From Desulfobulbaceae bacterium (GTDB lineage Bacteria > Desulfobacterota > Desulfobulbia > Desulfobulbales > Desulfobulbaceae): a DNA stretch of 5,214 nucleotides. Positions 1 to 5,214 of this stretch are shown piece after piece. The position numbers and the translations under genes were made by a program. The stretch is taken from the NCBI GenBank assembly GCA_026986885.1, contig JALSNT010000048.1:1-5214 (forward strand), written 5' to 3'. The notes beneath the pieces are model-generated. The model ran no database searches, was not told the DNA's origin, and saw only the letters and a program-made list of their open reading frames with translations. Each line of letters starts with the position of its first letter. Position 1 is the stretch's first letter.

Positions 1-1390
1 CCCTGCCGATCCCCGATTCCTTGACGCCGCCGAAAGGAGCGGATTCGGAGGACATAATCCCGGTATTAATACCGACCATTCCATACTCAAGCTGTTCCGC
101 AATTCGCCAGACCCGGCCGATATCACGACTGTAAAAATAGGAGGCAAGCCCATACGGCGTATCATTGGCCAGGGCCACTGCCTCCTCGTCGGTGGTAAAT
201 GAAAATAACGGTGCCACCGGGCCGAAGGTCTCTTCCCTGGCGATGCGCATTTCCGGGGTTACATCCAGCAGGATAGTGGGTTCAAAAAAGAATCCGGCTG
301 CACCGATTCGTTTACCGCCGCAACCAATCCGGGCGCCCTTGTCCAGGGCATCTTTAATCTGCTCTTCCACTTTGATTATCGCATTAAGATCAATGAGCGG
401 CCCCTGATTGACGGTCTCGTCAAAACCATTGCCAACTTTCAATTGACTTTGTACGCCGGCAATAAGTTTGTCGGCAAAGGCATCATAGACATCCCGGTGC
501 ACAAGAAATCTATTGGCACAGACACAGGTCTGGCCGGCATTTCTATATTTGGAGGCAATGGCCCCCTCCACGGCTGCATTAAGATCGGCATCTCCAAACA
601 CTAAAAAGGGGGCATGGCCACCCAGTTCCAGAGAAATTTTTTTCACTGTGTCGGCACACTGACGCATCAACATCTTACCAACGGCGGTGGAACCGGTGAA
701 GCTGAGTTTGCGAACAATGGGATTGGCCGTCAACTCTGCCCCGATCTCCCGGGCAGGGCCGGTCAACACGTTAAAGACACCTGCCGGGATACCGGCCTCT
801 ATCGCCAGCTCAGCGAGGGCCAGAGCGGAAAACGGCGTCTGCGCCGCCGGTTTAATCACCACGGGACAGCCGGCGGCCAGCGCGGGAGATGCCTTGCGGG
901 TAATCATTGCCGAGGGAAAATTCCAGGGAGTAATGGCGGCACATACCCCAACCGGCTGTTTAATAACAAGGATCCGCTTGCCCGACTGGGCCATGGGCAC
1001 AATATCGCCATAGACCCTTTTCGCCTCTTCGGCAAACCATTCAACAAAAGCCGCCCCATACAGGACTTCACCCCGTGATTCCGCCAGTGGTTTTCCCTGC
1101 TCGGCCGTCATTATGACGGCCAGGTCGTCCTGATGGGCGACAATCAGCTCAAACCAGCGACGAATAATCCGGGAACGTTCATGGGCCGTCAAACCACGCC
1201 AGGCAGGCCAGGCCGCATCAGCGGCATCAATTGCCCGGGCAGTTTCCGCCCGCCCACAAGAGGGCACAGTACCGACCAGCTCACCGGTGGCCGGGTTATG
1301 TACATCCAAAGTCTCGCCCGAACCGGCGGCGACCCAGTTCCCATCTATGAAACATTGCTGTCGAAACAGCCTATTATTATTTAACTCCAT
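1..1390 (-). CDS. gabD: NAD(P)-dependent succinate-semialdehyde dehydrogenase family protein (3' end beyond window)
   Basis: An aldehyde dehydrogenase that probably oxidises succinate semialdehyde to succinate with NAD(P)+, the last step of GABA or 4-hydroxybutyrate breakdown, in the cytoplasm. The minus frame is open from the ATG at 1390 to the left edge: 463 residues of the ~482 usual for GabD. Visible landmarks are TPWNFP (Asn156), the cofactor-site VVIKPA (Lys180), FTGST (231-235), LELGG with general base Glu255, NAGQTCVCANR with nucleophile Cys289, EETFGP (386-391) and APFGGVKESG near the end. The second cysteine of the CxC (Cys291) is typical of GabD/SSADH, where the pair can form a redox-sensitive disulfide. 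The start fits: AGGTG lies 5 nt upstream and no start codon lies in frame for at least 45 nt further upstream. It is divergent from the PilZ gene. The substrate is inferred from family resemblance; a related semialdehyde dehydrogenase remains possible. Confidence 0.93.
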   Translation of the reverse strand, partial: MELNNNRLFRQQCFIDGNWVAAGSGETLDVHNPATGELVGTVPSCGRAETARAIDAADAAWPAWRGLTAHERSRIIRRWFELIVAHQDDLAVIMTAEQGKPLAESRGEVLYGAAFVEWFAEEAKRVYGDIVPMAQSGKRILVIKQPVGVCAAITPWNFPSAMITRKASPALAAGCPVVIKPAAQTPFSALALAELAIEAGIPAGVFNVLTGPAREIGAELTANPIVRKLSFTGSTAVGKMLMRQCADTVKKISLELGGHAPFLVFGDADLNAAVEGAIASKYRNAGQTCVCANRFLVHRDVYDAFADKLIAGVQSQLKVGNGFDETVNQGPLIDLNAIIKVEEQIKDALDKGARIGCGGKRIGAAGFFFEPTILLDVTPEMRIAREETFGPVAPLFSFTTDEEAVALANDTPYGLASYFYSRDIGRVWRIAEQLEYGMVGINTGIMSSESAPFGGVKESGIGR

Positions 1391-1532
1391 CCTGACACCT
1401 GTCTTTTTCCATTCATCCCGCCAGCCGATAGATTGATGTATTTTTCCCTCGCCCGGCAGGATCATTCTTTTATATTTATGAAATTATCAAAATATGCTAA
1501 ACAGAAAATGCGTTAAACTTCCTGAATTGAGC
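1391..1532. other. AT-rich spacer upstream of gabD
   Basis: This gene-free stretch lies before the dehydrogenase start and is notably AT-rich between about 1465 and 1520. It should hold the gabD promoter, reading leftwards. The minus strand offers TTGATA and TATAAA-like hexamers, but none pair at a convincing 16-18 bp spacing, so no promoter is assigned. No open frame of interest, tRNA or terminator was seen. Confidence 0.4.
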
Positions 1533-1634
1533 GATTTTCATTTCGCCCCAATATGCAGGTTTTGTGCTGTTTCATTGTAGTTAAGCCTACATGGGACAGT
1601 ACAAGGCCTGCAGATTGGGGATGAAATGGAAATC
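1533..1634 (+). ncRNA. Candidate structured RNA: 102-nt near-continuous long hairpin
   Basis: The two arms pair over 45 base pairs by hand folding. G1533-A1540 pairs with U1627-C1634, C1546-U1552 with A1614-G1620, U1554-U1575 with A1591-A1612 (22 uninterrupted pairs), and GUAG 1577-1580 with CUAC 1587-1590, closing a 6-nt UUAAGC loop. Interruptions are one 1x2 internal loop (G1545 against A1621-U1622), one A-G mismatch (1553/1613) and one bulged U (1576). Six pairs are G-U wobbles in plus-strand RNA, and none would be wobbles only in minus-strand RNA, so the fold favours a rightward transcript. It lies upstream of the PilZ gene and could be a leader element, a small RNA or a hairpin repeat. 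No known family was recognised, and transcription is inferred rather than shown. Confidence 0.5.
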
Positions 1635-1649
1635 CCGTAGGGTTTTACC

Positions 1650-1754
1650 CCATCCGGAGTCTGCGCTTACCTGCAACATTTTTAAGAGAAACCACTTATA
1701 ATCATTTATCTTTTTTTATTTGCAGATAAGCGAGCGCAGCGAGACTCCGGATGG
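1650..1754. repeat. Second inverted repeat (bulged stem-loop) upstream of the PilZ gene
   Basis: A perfect 13-bp inverted repeat, CCATCCGGAGTCT at 1650-1662 and its complement at 1742-1754, forms the base. Above it GCGCT (1663-1667) can pair with AGCGC (1734-1738), and CTGCAA (1671-1676) with TTGCAG (1720-1725). The right arm carries two additional AGCG units flanking the paired AGCGC, so the arms differ in length. The terminal loop (1677-1719) is AT-rich and about 43 nt long. It is not a classical terminator: the T-run lies in the loop, not after the stem. The CGAGCGCAGCGAG-type GC motif and outward-facing symmetry suggest a repetitive extragenic palindrome or the remnant of a small mobile element. 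Strand is undetermined. Confidence 0.5.
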
Positions 1755-1800
1755 AGTGAAACGCTCAACTTAGGAACTTATTCTTTTACCTAAATAAACG

Positions 1801-2292
1801 ATGATCACCGAACTCAGACGTTCAAGACGTATAACCGATTATCTTCCCATTCTGGTCAATGCAAAAAACGCATCTACGGGAACCCGTCTTGCCGGACCTT
1901 TTTCAGGCCGCATTATTGATATCTCCGCACATGGCGCCTGCCTGCTCATGAGCCAGGTCATGCAGGATTCCTATCACGTCTTTCATTCAACCCGCGAAGA
2001 CGATGCACGTATCCTGCAACTCAGCATCAATGTACCGCCGGAGAACACCACCTTTACCATTACCGCCCATCCCGTCTGGTTGAATTTATTTCGCCAGGAT
2101 CAAATCCGGGCCTTTAAAATGGGCATTGAATTTCTCTCCAACCCGGAAGACGAACAGTTGATAAAATTAAAAAAAGCCATGCAGGTCCAGCAAAAAACCC
2201 GCAGCAGCTGGTGGACATCCCATACGCTCACCGGCAGCGGAAAATCCGTAACCGTTTACCGAGATGCTGTTTCGCCTGCATTACCTGCATAA
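1801..2292 (+). CDS. PilZ-domain protein, predicted c-di-GMP receptor
   Basis: A 163-residue cytoplasmic protein with no signal peptide or membrane segment. It has both hallmarks of c-di-GMP-binding PilZ domains: an arginine-rich RxxxR motif at the N-terminus (RRSRR, residues 6-10) and DISAHG (40-45), matching the [D/N]xSxxG motif on the beta-barrel. The closing strand GIEFL (108-112) is also typical of the family. Residues 115-135 are charged and probably helical, followed by a ~25-residue tail of no recognised type. By family knowledge, such a stand-alone PilZ protein would bind c-di-GMP and pass the signal to a partner in motility, adhesion or polysaccharide export; the partner is not evident here. 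The ATG at 1801 is the first start after an in-frame stop (1795-1797), but no Shine-Dalgarno sequence precedes it at normal spacing. It converges with the cyclase gene. Confidence 0.82.
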   Translation: MITELRRSRRITDYLPILVNAKNASTGTRLAGPFSGRIIDISAHGACLLMSQVMQDSYHVFHSTREDDARILQLSINVPPENTTFTITAHPVWLNLFRQDQIRAFKMGIEFLSNPEDEQLIKLKKAMQVQQKTRSSWWTSHTLTGSGKSVTVYRDAVSPALPA

Positions 2293-2310
2293 TGGAAACG
2301 TTTACGAAAA
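2293..2310. other. 18-bp convergent junction without visible terminator
   Basis: The PilZ gene (plus) and the cyclase gene (minus) end only 18 bp apart. No GC-rich hairpin followed by a T-run is visible in either direction, so termination is either factor-dependent or runs into the opposite gene. Confidence 0.45.
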
Positions 2311-3840
2311 TCACACGCTGAAGACATGCACCTTTTCTTCCACCCCCCGCAGGGCAAGTCTGCCGACTTCCCGCATCATAACCCTGTCCCCGACCATTTC
2401 CCGAACTGATGCCGTTACATAAATACGACCAAGGGAAGATTCCGCTGCCAGGCGTTGGGCGATATTGACGGGTGTGCCGATCACCGTATAATCAAGACGC
2501 CTGCTGGAACCGACATTGCCAATATACATCCGGCCGCTGGTTACGGCTATACCTATATCAACGCTTTGAAACTTTTTCAGGTATCCGGCCCAGCGATTGC
2601 GCAGTTCCTCAAAACGATCCCGCAAAAGCAGAGCGGTACGGACTGCGGACAGCCCGGCGTTTTCCAGCTCTACCGGAGCACCGAAAACAGCAAGTACGGC
2701 GTCCCCCATAAACTTATCGACCGTACCCCGGTTCTGAAAAATAGTCTCCGTAAAAAGACGAAAAAATTCGTTTAAAAACAGGCGGAGTTCGGAGAGCTCC
2801 ATGTGTTGCACAAGGCTGGTAAAATTGCGTATATCAGCAAAAAGAACGGTAACTTCCCTGATCTCACCCAGGCCCATTATGTCTTCACCTCCTGCAATCA
2901 GAATTTCCGCAACTTCAGGTGATACATACTGTTCAAACAGGGTGCGCAGCCTGGTTGTCCGCTTTGTCGTCTCTAACAGACGGACATTTTCAAGGGCGAG
3001 AGCGGCCTGACCACAGATAATACCCAGCATCTCATTGTCAGCTTCTGAAAAAGATGGCTCCCTGTCACTTCTGCTGATATTGAGGACGCCTAATATTGCA
3101 CCGCGCACAATCAGGGGAAAGGAGATGGCCGAAGCAATTTCCTTTCTTTTCAGCAGGGGAGCAAAGATGGATTCTTCCTGGGAATCACGATTGAGTATCA
3201 CCGGCTTTCCCTGCTGAAAGACCCAGCCGGCTATCTGAGCACCTGGTTTAAGACAGATGGAGTCGACCAACTGTTTATCCATGCCCCGAGCGGCGGCAAT
3301 ACGAAGACAATTATCCTCAGGATGAAAAAGCATGACCGAGACCTGCTCCACTCCGGTCTGCTCGACAACCTTGTCTAACAGGATGGAAACCACCTCGTCA
3401 ACCGTACTCGCCACGAGAAATTGTTCGCCAAGACGATAAAGGGGGAGCAAGGTGTGAAGGCGTTCATTTTCCCGGCGGAGAAAGGATTCCTCCCAGGTTC
3501 TCGTTACCTGGTATTTCAGCTGCTCACCATTAAGCGGCAATTCGACAAGACCGCTGATGCCACAGTCCAGGGCCCGTCGCAGCAGCCTGCTCTCCTGGGT
3601 TCCGGTCAGTAACAATCCGGAAATCATCGGGCATCTAATTGATAATTGGTGAAAAAGTGCGCAACTGTCCTCAACACCTGAAACGTCGCTCAACAAAACT
3701 AAAAAAACGGCATGGTTACTGCAGAGAGAAACGGCATCCGCCAAAGTCGTACACTGCACAAGGGAATACTCTGCAAGGATTTGCGCAATTTCTTCATAAA
3801 GGCTATTTTTATCCGCAAACAAAAGGATTGATTTATGCAT
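2311..3840 (-). CDS. Class III adenylate/guanylate cyclase with degenerate receiver and GAF domains
   Basis: A 509-residue soluble signalling enzyme predicted to make cAMP from ATP. Residues 1-110 resemble a response-regulator receiver (beta strands near 4-9, 45-50 and 74-79), but the conserved lysine is replaced in VELP (99-102) and the phospho-acceptor region reads LLSD, so phosphorylation is doubtful. A linker helix leads to a GAF domain (~145-285), then a coiled linker with FEQYVSPEVAEIL (302-314), the hinge typical of bacterial class III cyclases. In the catalytic domain (~328-509), FADIRNFT supplies metal-binding Asp336 and DKFMGDA supplies Lys376 and Asp380. LDYTVIG puts Thr452 at the purine-specificity position, and VNIAQRL supplies Asn459 and Arg463. 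Thr in place of Asp marks class IIIb, whose studied members are bicarbonate-responsive. An ATG 51 nt upstream (3891) is in frame, but 3840 is preferred because TAAGGAG precedes it and the receiver fold begins immediately after. Confidence 0.93.
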   Translation of the reverse strand: MHKSILLFADKNSLYEEIAQILAEYSLVQCTTLADAVSLCSNHAVFLVLLSDVSGVEDSCALFHQLSIRCPMISGLLLTGTQESRLLRRALDCGISGLVELPLNGEQLKYQVTRTWEESFLRRENERLHTLLPLYRLGEQFLVASTVDEVVSILLDKVVEQTGVEQVSVMLFHPEDNCLRIAAARGMDKQLVDSICLKPGAQIAGWVFQQGKPVILNRDSQEESIFAPLLKRKEIASAISFPLIVRGAILGVLNISRSDREPSFSEADNEMLGIICGQAALALENVRLLETTKRTTRLRTLFEQYVSPEVAEILIAGGEDIMGLGEIREVTVLFADIRNFTSLVQHMELSELRLFLNEFFRLFTETIFQNRGTVDKFMGDAVLAVFGAPVELENAGLSAVRTALLLRDRFEELRNRWAGYLKKFQSVDIGIAVTSGRMYIGNVGSSRRLDYTVIGTPVNIAQRLAAESSLGRIYVTASVREMVGDRVMMREVGRLALRGVEEKVHVFSV

Positions 3841-3843
3841 TTT

Positions 3844-3850
3844 CTCCTTA
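3844..3850 (-). promoter_or_regulatory. Ribosome binding site deciding the cyclase start
   Basis: On the minus strand TAAGGAG ends 3 nt before the ATG at 3840. The alternative in-frame ATG at 3891 has no such sequence. Spacing is slightly short but the match to the anti-Shine-Dalgarno is strong, so translation most likely starts at 3840. Confidence 0.7.
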
Positions 3851-3899
3851 TCGGCGGGACAGGTTCTTCCGATCTCAATTTTTTCTTCCATGGAAATGC

Positions 3900-3905
3900 A
3901 TTATA
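3900..3905 (-). promoter_or_regulatory. Candidate -10 box for the cyclase gene
   Basis: A perfect TATAAT lies on the minus strand, placing a transcription start near 3892-3893. That would give a leader of about 52 nt before the ATG at 3840 and would leave the ATG at 3891 almost at the 5' end of the transcript, which again favours the downstream start. The -35 region is poor (no good TTGACA match at 16-18 bp), so an activator may be needed or the match may be chance. Confidence 0.4.
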
Positions 3906-4086
3906 CAAAGGGTAAGTAATTCGTAAGAGGCGACAACAACCTGCTCACAGCCGGATGAACGACAAAACGAGGATGGACCGGCGGCAGGGTGCAGGGACGG
4001 GCCTGAAAACAGTATTAAATCATCCCGACATACACAACCCGAAAAATCGCAACTAAATGATGCCGTCCAGGGGAAGTGTGATTCTT
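3906..4086. other. Gene-free spacer between cyclase promoter and palindromic element
   Basis: About 180 bp with no credible open frame, no RNA gene and no strong hairpin. It probably contains upstream control sequence for the leftward cyclase gene; no operator was recognised. Confidence 0.4.
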
Positions 4087-4267
4087 AGGAACAGAAATTA
4101 AATAACGTGGACAATATCGCGCTCAGCTTTAGGTCAGGTTTGATCGATCTGATTGAACGAAACCGCAGACGTAGCAGGGCTACGATGAGGATTTCGTGAT
4201 TGAAGAGCGGTCAAAGATGGCCTGAAGATGAGGTGCGAGATGTTCAGGTTATTTAATTTCTGTTCCT
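4087..4267 (+). repeat. Symmetric 179-181 bp palindromic element with 19-bp terminal inverted repeats (MITE-like or structured RNA)
   Basis: The ends are perfect inverted repeats: GGAACAGAAATTAAATAAC at 4088-4106 and its complement at 4248-4266 (20 bp if the flanking A/T is counted). Complementarity continues imperfectly through the whole element to a 6-bp apical stem, CGTAGC (4170-4175) with GCTACG (4179-4184), closed by AGG. The arms are equal in length, with the symmetry centre at 4177. TTA flanks each end (4085-4087 and 4267-4269) and could be a 3-bp target duplication. Most wobble-type changes between the arms (5 of 6) are G-U in plus-strand RNA. No frame encodes a transposase, so if mobile it is non-autonomous. 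It sits just upstream of rarA and could form a large hairpin in its leader. No named family was recognised. Confidence 0.65.
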
Positions 4268-4295
4268 TACCTATTTTAACACCTTACCACCATAC

Positions 4296-4301
4296 AGGAG
4301 G
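4296..4301 (+). promoter_or_regulatory. Ribosome binding site of rarA
   Basis: A perfect AGGAGG lies 12 nt before an in-frame TTG (4314), with a further AAGG at 4303-4306 only 7 nt from that TTG. It is 45 nt from the first in-frame ATG (4347), too far to serve it. This is the main argument for a TTG start. Confidence 0.55.
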
Positions 4302-4313
4302 CAAGGCAAACAG

Positions 4314-5214
4314 TTGAACCCTTCGCAGAAAGCTAAAAACAAATTCATGAAGATCCGCGCTGCCCAAAAAAATGCACCCCTTGCCGAACGAATGCGACCG
4401 ACAACCCTTGCCCGGTTTGTCGGACAAAGCCATCTCACCGGCGAGGGCCGCCTGCTGGAAAAATTTATCCAAAACGGCTCCATACCATCACTTATCCTCT
4501 GGGGGCCGCCCGGCTCGGGGAAGACCACCCTGGCAACCATTCTTGCCAACTGCCTGTCGGCGGATTTTATCTTTTTTTCCGCCGTATTGTCCGGAGTTAA
4601 GGAGGTAAGGCGCATTGTTGCAGAAGCGGAAAAAAAGAGGTCCGGAGATGAAAAGACAACCATTCTTTTTGTCGATGAAATCCACCGTTTCAACAAGGGC
4701 CAGCAGGATGCCTTCCTCCCCCATGTTGAAAGCGGCCTGCTGACCTTGATCGGGGCAACCACGGAAAACCCGTCATTTCACATCACGGCGCCTCTTCTTT
4801 CAAGGGCCCAGCTCCTGGTCCTGCAGCCGCTGGCAAATGATGATATTAAAAGTATTGTCACCAGGGCATTAACAGATGAGCAAAACGGCCTGGGCGAACT
4901 TGGGTTGCACATACAGAGAGAAGCCCTGGAGGCGCTTGCGCAAACGGCCGATGGTGATTGCCGACGGGCATTGAACTGCCTGGAAACAGCGGCAGCGCTC
5001 ATTGACGAAACAAATGATTGCCATGAAATCACCCTGGATATCCTGCGGGAGGCAGCACAACAACAGAGCCTGCGTTTTGACAAAAATGGTGATGAACATT
5101 ACAATCTCATATCAGCGCTGCATAAAAGCATGCGTGACAGCGACCCCGATGGCGCGGCCTACTGGTTACGGAGAATGCTGAAAAGCGGAGAAGACCCTTT
5201 GTATATTGCCCGAC
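4314..5214 (+). CDS. rarA: Replication-associated recombination protein A (AAA+ ATPase), 3' end beyond window
   Basis: RarA (MgsA), the bacterial relative of eukaryotic WRNIP1/Mgs1, is an AAA+ ATPase related to clamp loaders that acts at stalled replication forks with SSB. The frame is open to the right edge: 300 residues from the TTG at 4314, of roughly 430-450 usual. In this numbering PLAERMRP (22-29) opens the conserved region. Walker A GPPGSGKT is at 64-71, SGVKEVR at 93-99, Walker B LFVDEIHRF at 118-126, sensor 1 GATTEN at 147-152, an arginine finger in LLSRAQ (Arg164) and sensor 2 GDCRRALN near 214-221. After these begins the family-specific tetramerisation domain (HYNLISALHKSMRDSDPD, 262-279), where the usual KSxRG glycine is Asp275. 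The ATG at 4347 (residue 12) is the alternative start, but it lacks a ribosome binding site. The protein is apparently intact as far as seen. The gene starts shortly after the palindromic element. Confidence 0.96.
   Translation, partial: MNPSQKAKNKFMKIRAAQKNAPLAERMRPTTLARFVGQSHLTGEGRLLEKFIQNGSIPSLILWGPPGSGKTTLATILANCLSADFIFFSAVLSGVKEVRRIVAEAEKKRSGDEKTTILFVDEIHRFNKGQQDAFLPHVESGLLTLIGATTENPSFHITAPLLSRAQLLVLQPLANDDIKSIVTRALTDEQNGLGELGLHIQREALEALAQTADGDCRRALNCLETAAALIDETNDCHEITLDILREAAQQQSLRFDKNGDEHYNLISALHKSMRDSDPDGAAYWLRRMLKSGEDPLYIAR

Noticed and set aside
165..1384. Several plus-strand open frames of 80-154 codons opposite the dehydrogenase gene
   Set aside because: They are antisense to a gene with an intact, highly conserved aldehyde dehydrogenase sequence, resemble no protein family, and overlap one another.
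1461..1530. Sigma-70 promoter for gabD on the minus strand (TTGATA, TATAAA-like hexamers)
   Set aside because: No hexamer pair has both good matches and a 16-18 bp spacing; the stretch is AT-rich enough to give such hexamers by chance.
1711..1717. Run of T residues as a rho-independent terminator
   Set aside because: It falls in the loop of the 1650-1754 inverted repeat rather than directly after a GC-rich stem.
1533..1754. Retron msr-msd or diversity-generating element suggested by the long hairpins
   Set aside because: No reverse transcriptase, template or variable repeat, or partner effector is present in the window; the neighbours are a PilZ gene and a dehydrogenase.
2455..3926. Plus-strand open frames (60-106 codons) opposite the cyclase gene, and a 69-codon minus frame at 3699-3908
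   Set aside because: All lie over the well-supported cyclase reading frame and show low-complexity, frame-shadow composition with no domain.
1769..4092. Shared 9-mer CTTAGGAAC at 1769-1777 and 4084-4092, possibly linking the two structured spacers
   Set aside because: Chance 9-mer matches are expected in a 5.2-kb window, and the match does not extend.
4271..5099. Minus-strand frames of 62-163 codons opposite rarA, and a 78-codon plus frame at 4372-4608
   Set aside because: They mirror the rarA coding strand, whose Walker A, Walker B, sensor 1 and arginine finger are all intact.
1..5214. CRISPR array, tRNA, rRNA, transposase, toxin-antitoxin or defence gene cluster
   Set aside because: No regularly spaced direct repeats, RNA-gene signatures or matching protein motifs were seen on either strand.

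Overview
The window reads as ordinary bacterial chromosome of intermediate GC content. Its genes are tightly packed, but two gene-poor spacers are rich in secondary structure. The taxon cannot be fixed from 5.2 kb. A PilZ protein, a multi-domain class III nucleotide cyclase, a GabD-type dehydrogenase and RarA together suit a Gram-negative proteobacterium or a member of Desulfobacterota. That placement is an inference from gene content only.

Layout: (1) 1-1390, minus strand: a succinate-semialdehyde dehydrogenase-like gene (gabD family) missing only its last ~20 codons, which lie beyond the left edge. (2) 1391-1800: a 410-bp spacer between divergent genes. It carries two adjacent large inverted repeats: a 102-nt near-continuous hairpin (1533-1634) and a second, bulged one (1650-1754). 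(3) 1801-2292, plus strand: a small PilZ-domain protein, a predicted cyclic-di-GMP receptor. (4) 2311-3840, minus strand, converging on the PilZ gene across 18 bp: a 509-residue signalling protein with a degenerate receiver domain, a GAF domain and a class III adenylate/guanylate cyclase domain. (5) 3841-4313: a spacer with a candidate promoter for the cyclase gene and a strikingly symmetric 179-181 bp palindromic element at 4087-4267. (6) 4314 to the right edge, plus strand: rarA (mgsA), the AAA+ replication-associated recombination ATPase, cut off at about two thirds of its usual length.

Functionally the genes form no single pathway. The PilZ protein and the cyclase are both second-messenger proteins, and their convergent arrangement suggests they may be carried together, but nothing shows a direct link. 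gabD and rarA are housekeeping or metabolic neighbours.

The most unusual content is non-coding. The 1533-1634 hairpin and the 4087-4267 palindrome both fold into long stems. Their departures from perfect complementarity are mostly G-U pairs in the plus-strand RNA (6 of 6 and 5 of 6 of the wobble-type changes), which points to folded plus-strand RNA rather than simple DNA palindromes. The 4087-4267 element also looks like a small non-autonomous mobile element, with 19-bp perfect terminal inverted repeats and TTA on each side. No CRISPR array, tRNA, rRNA, transposase, reverse transcriptase or complete multi-gene novel system was found.
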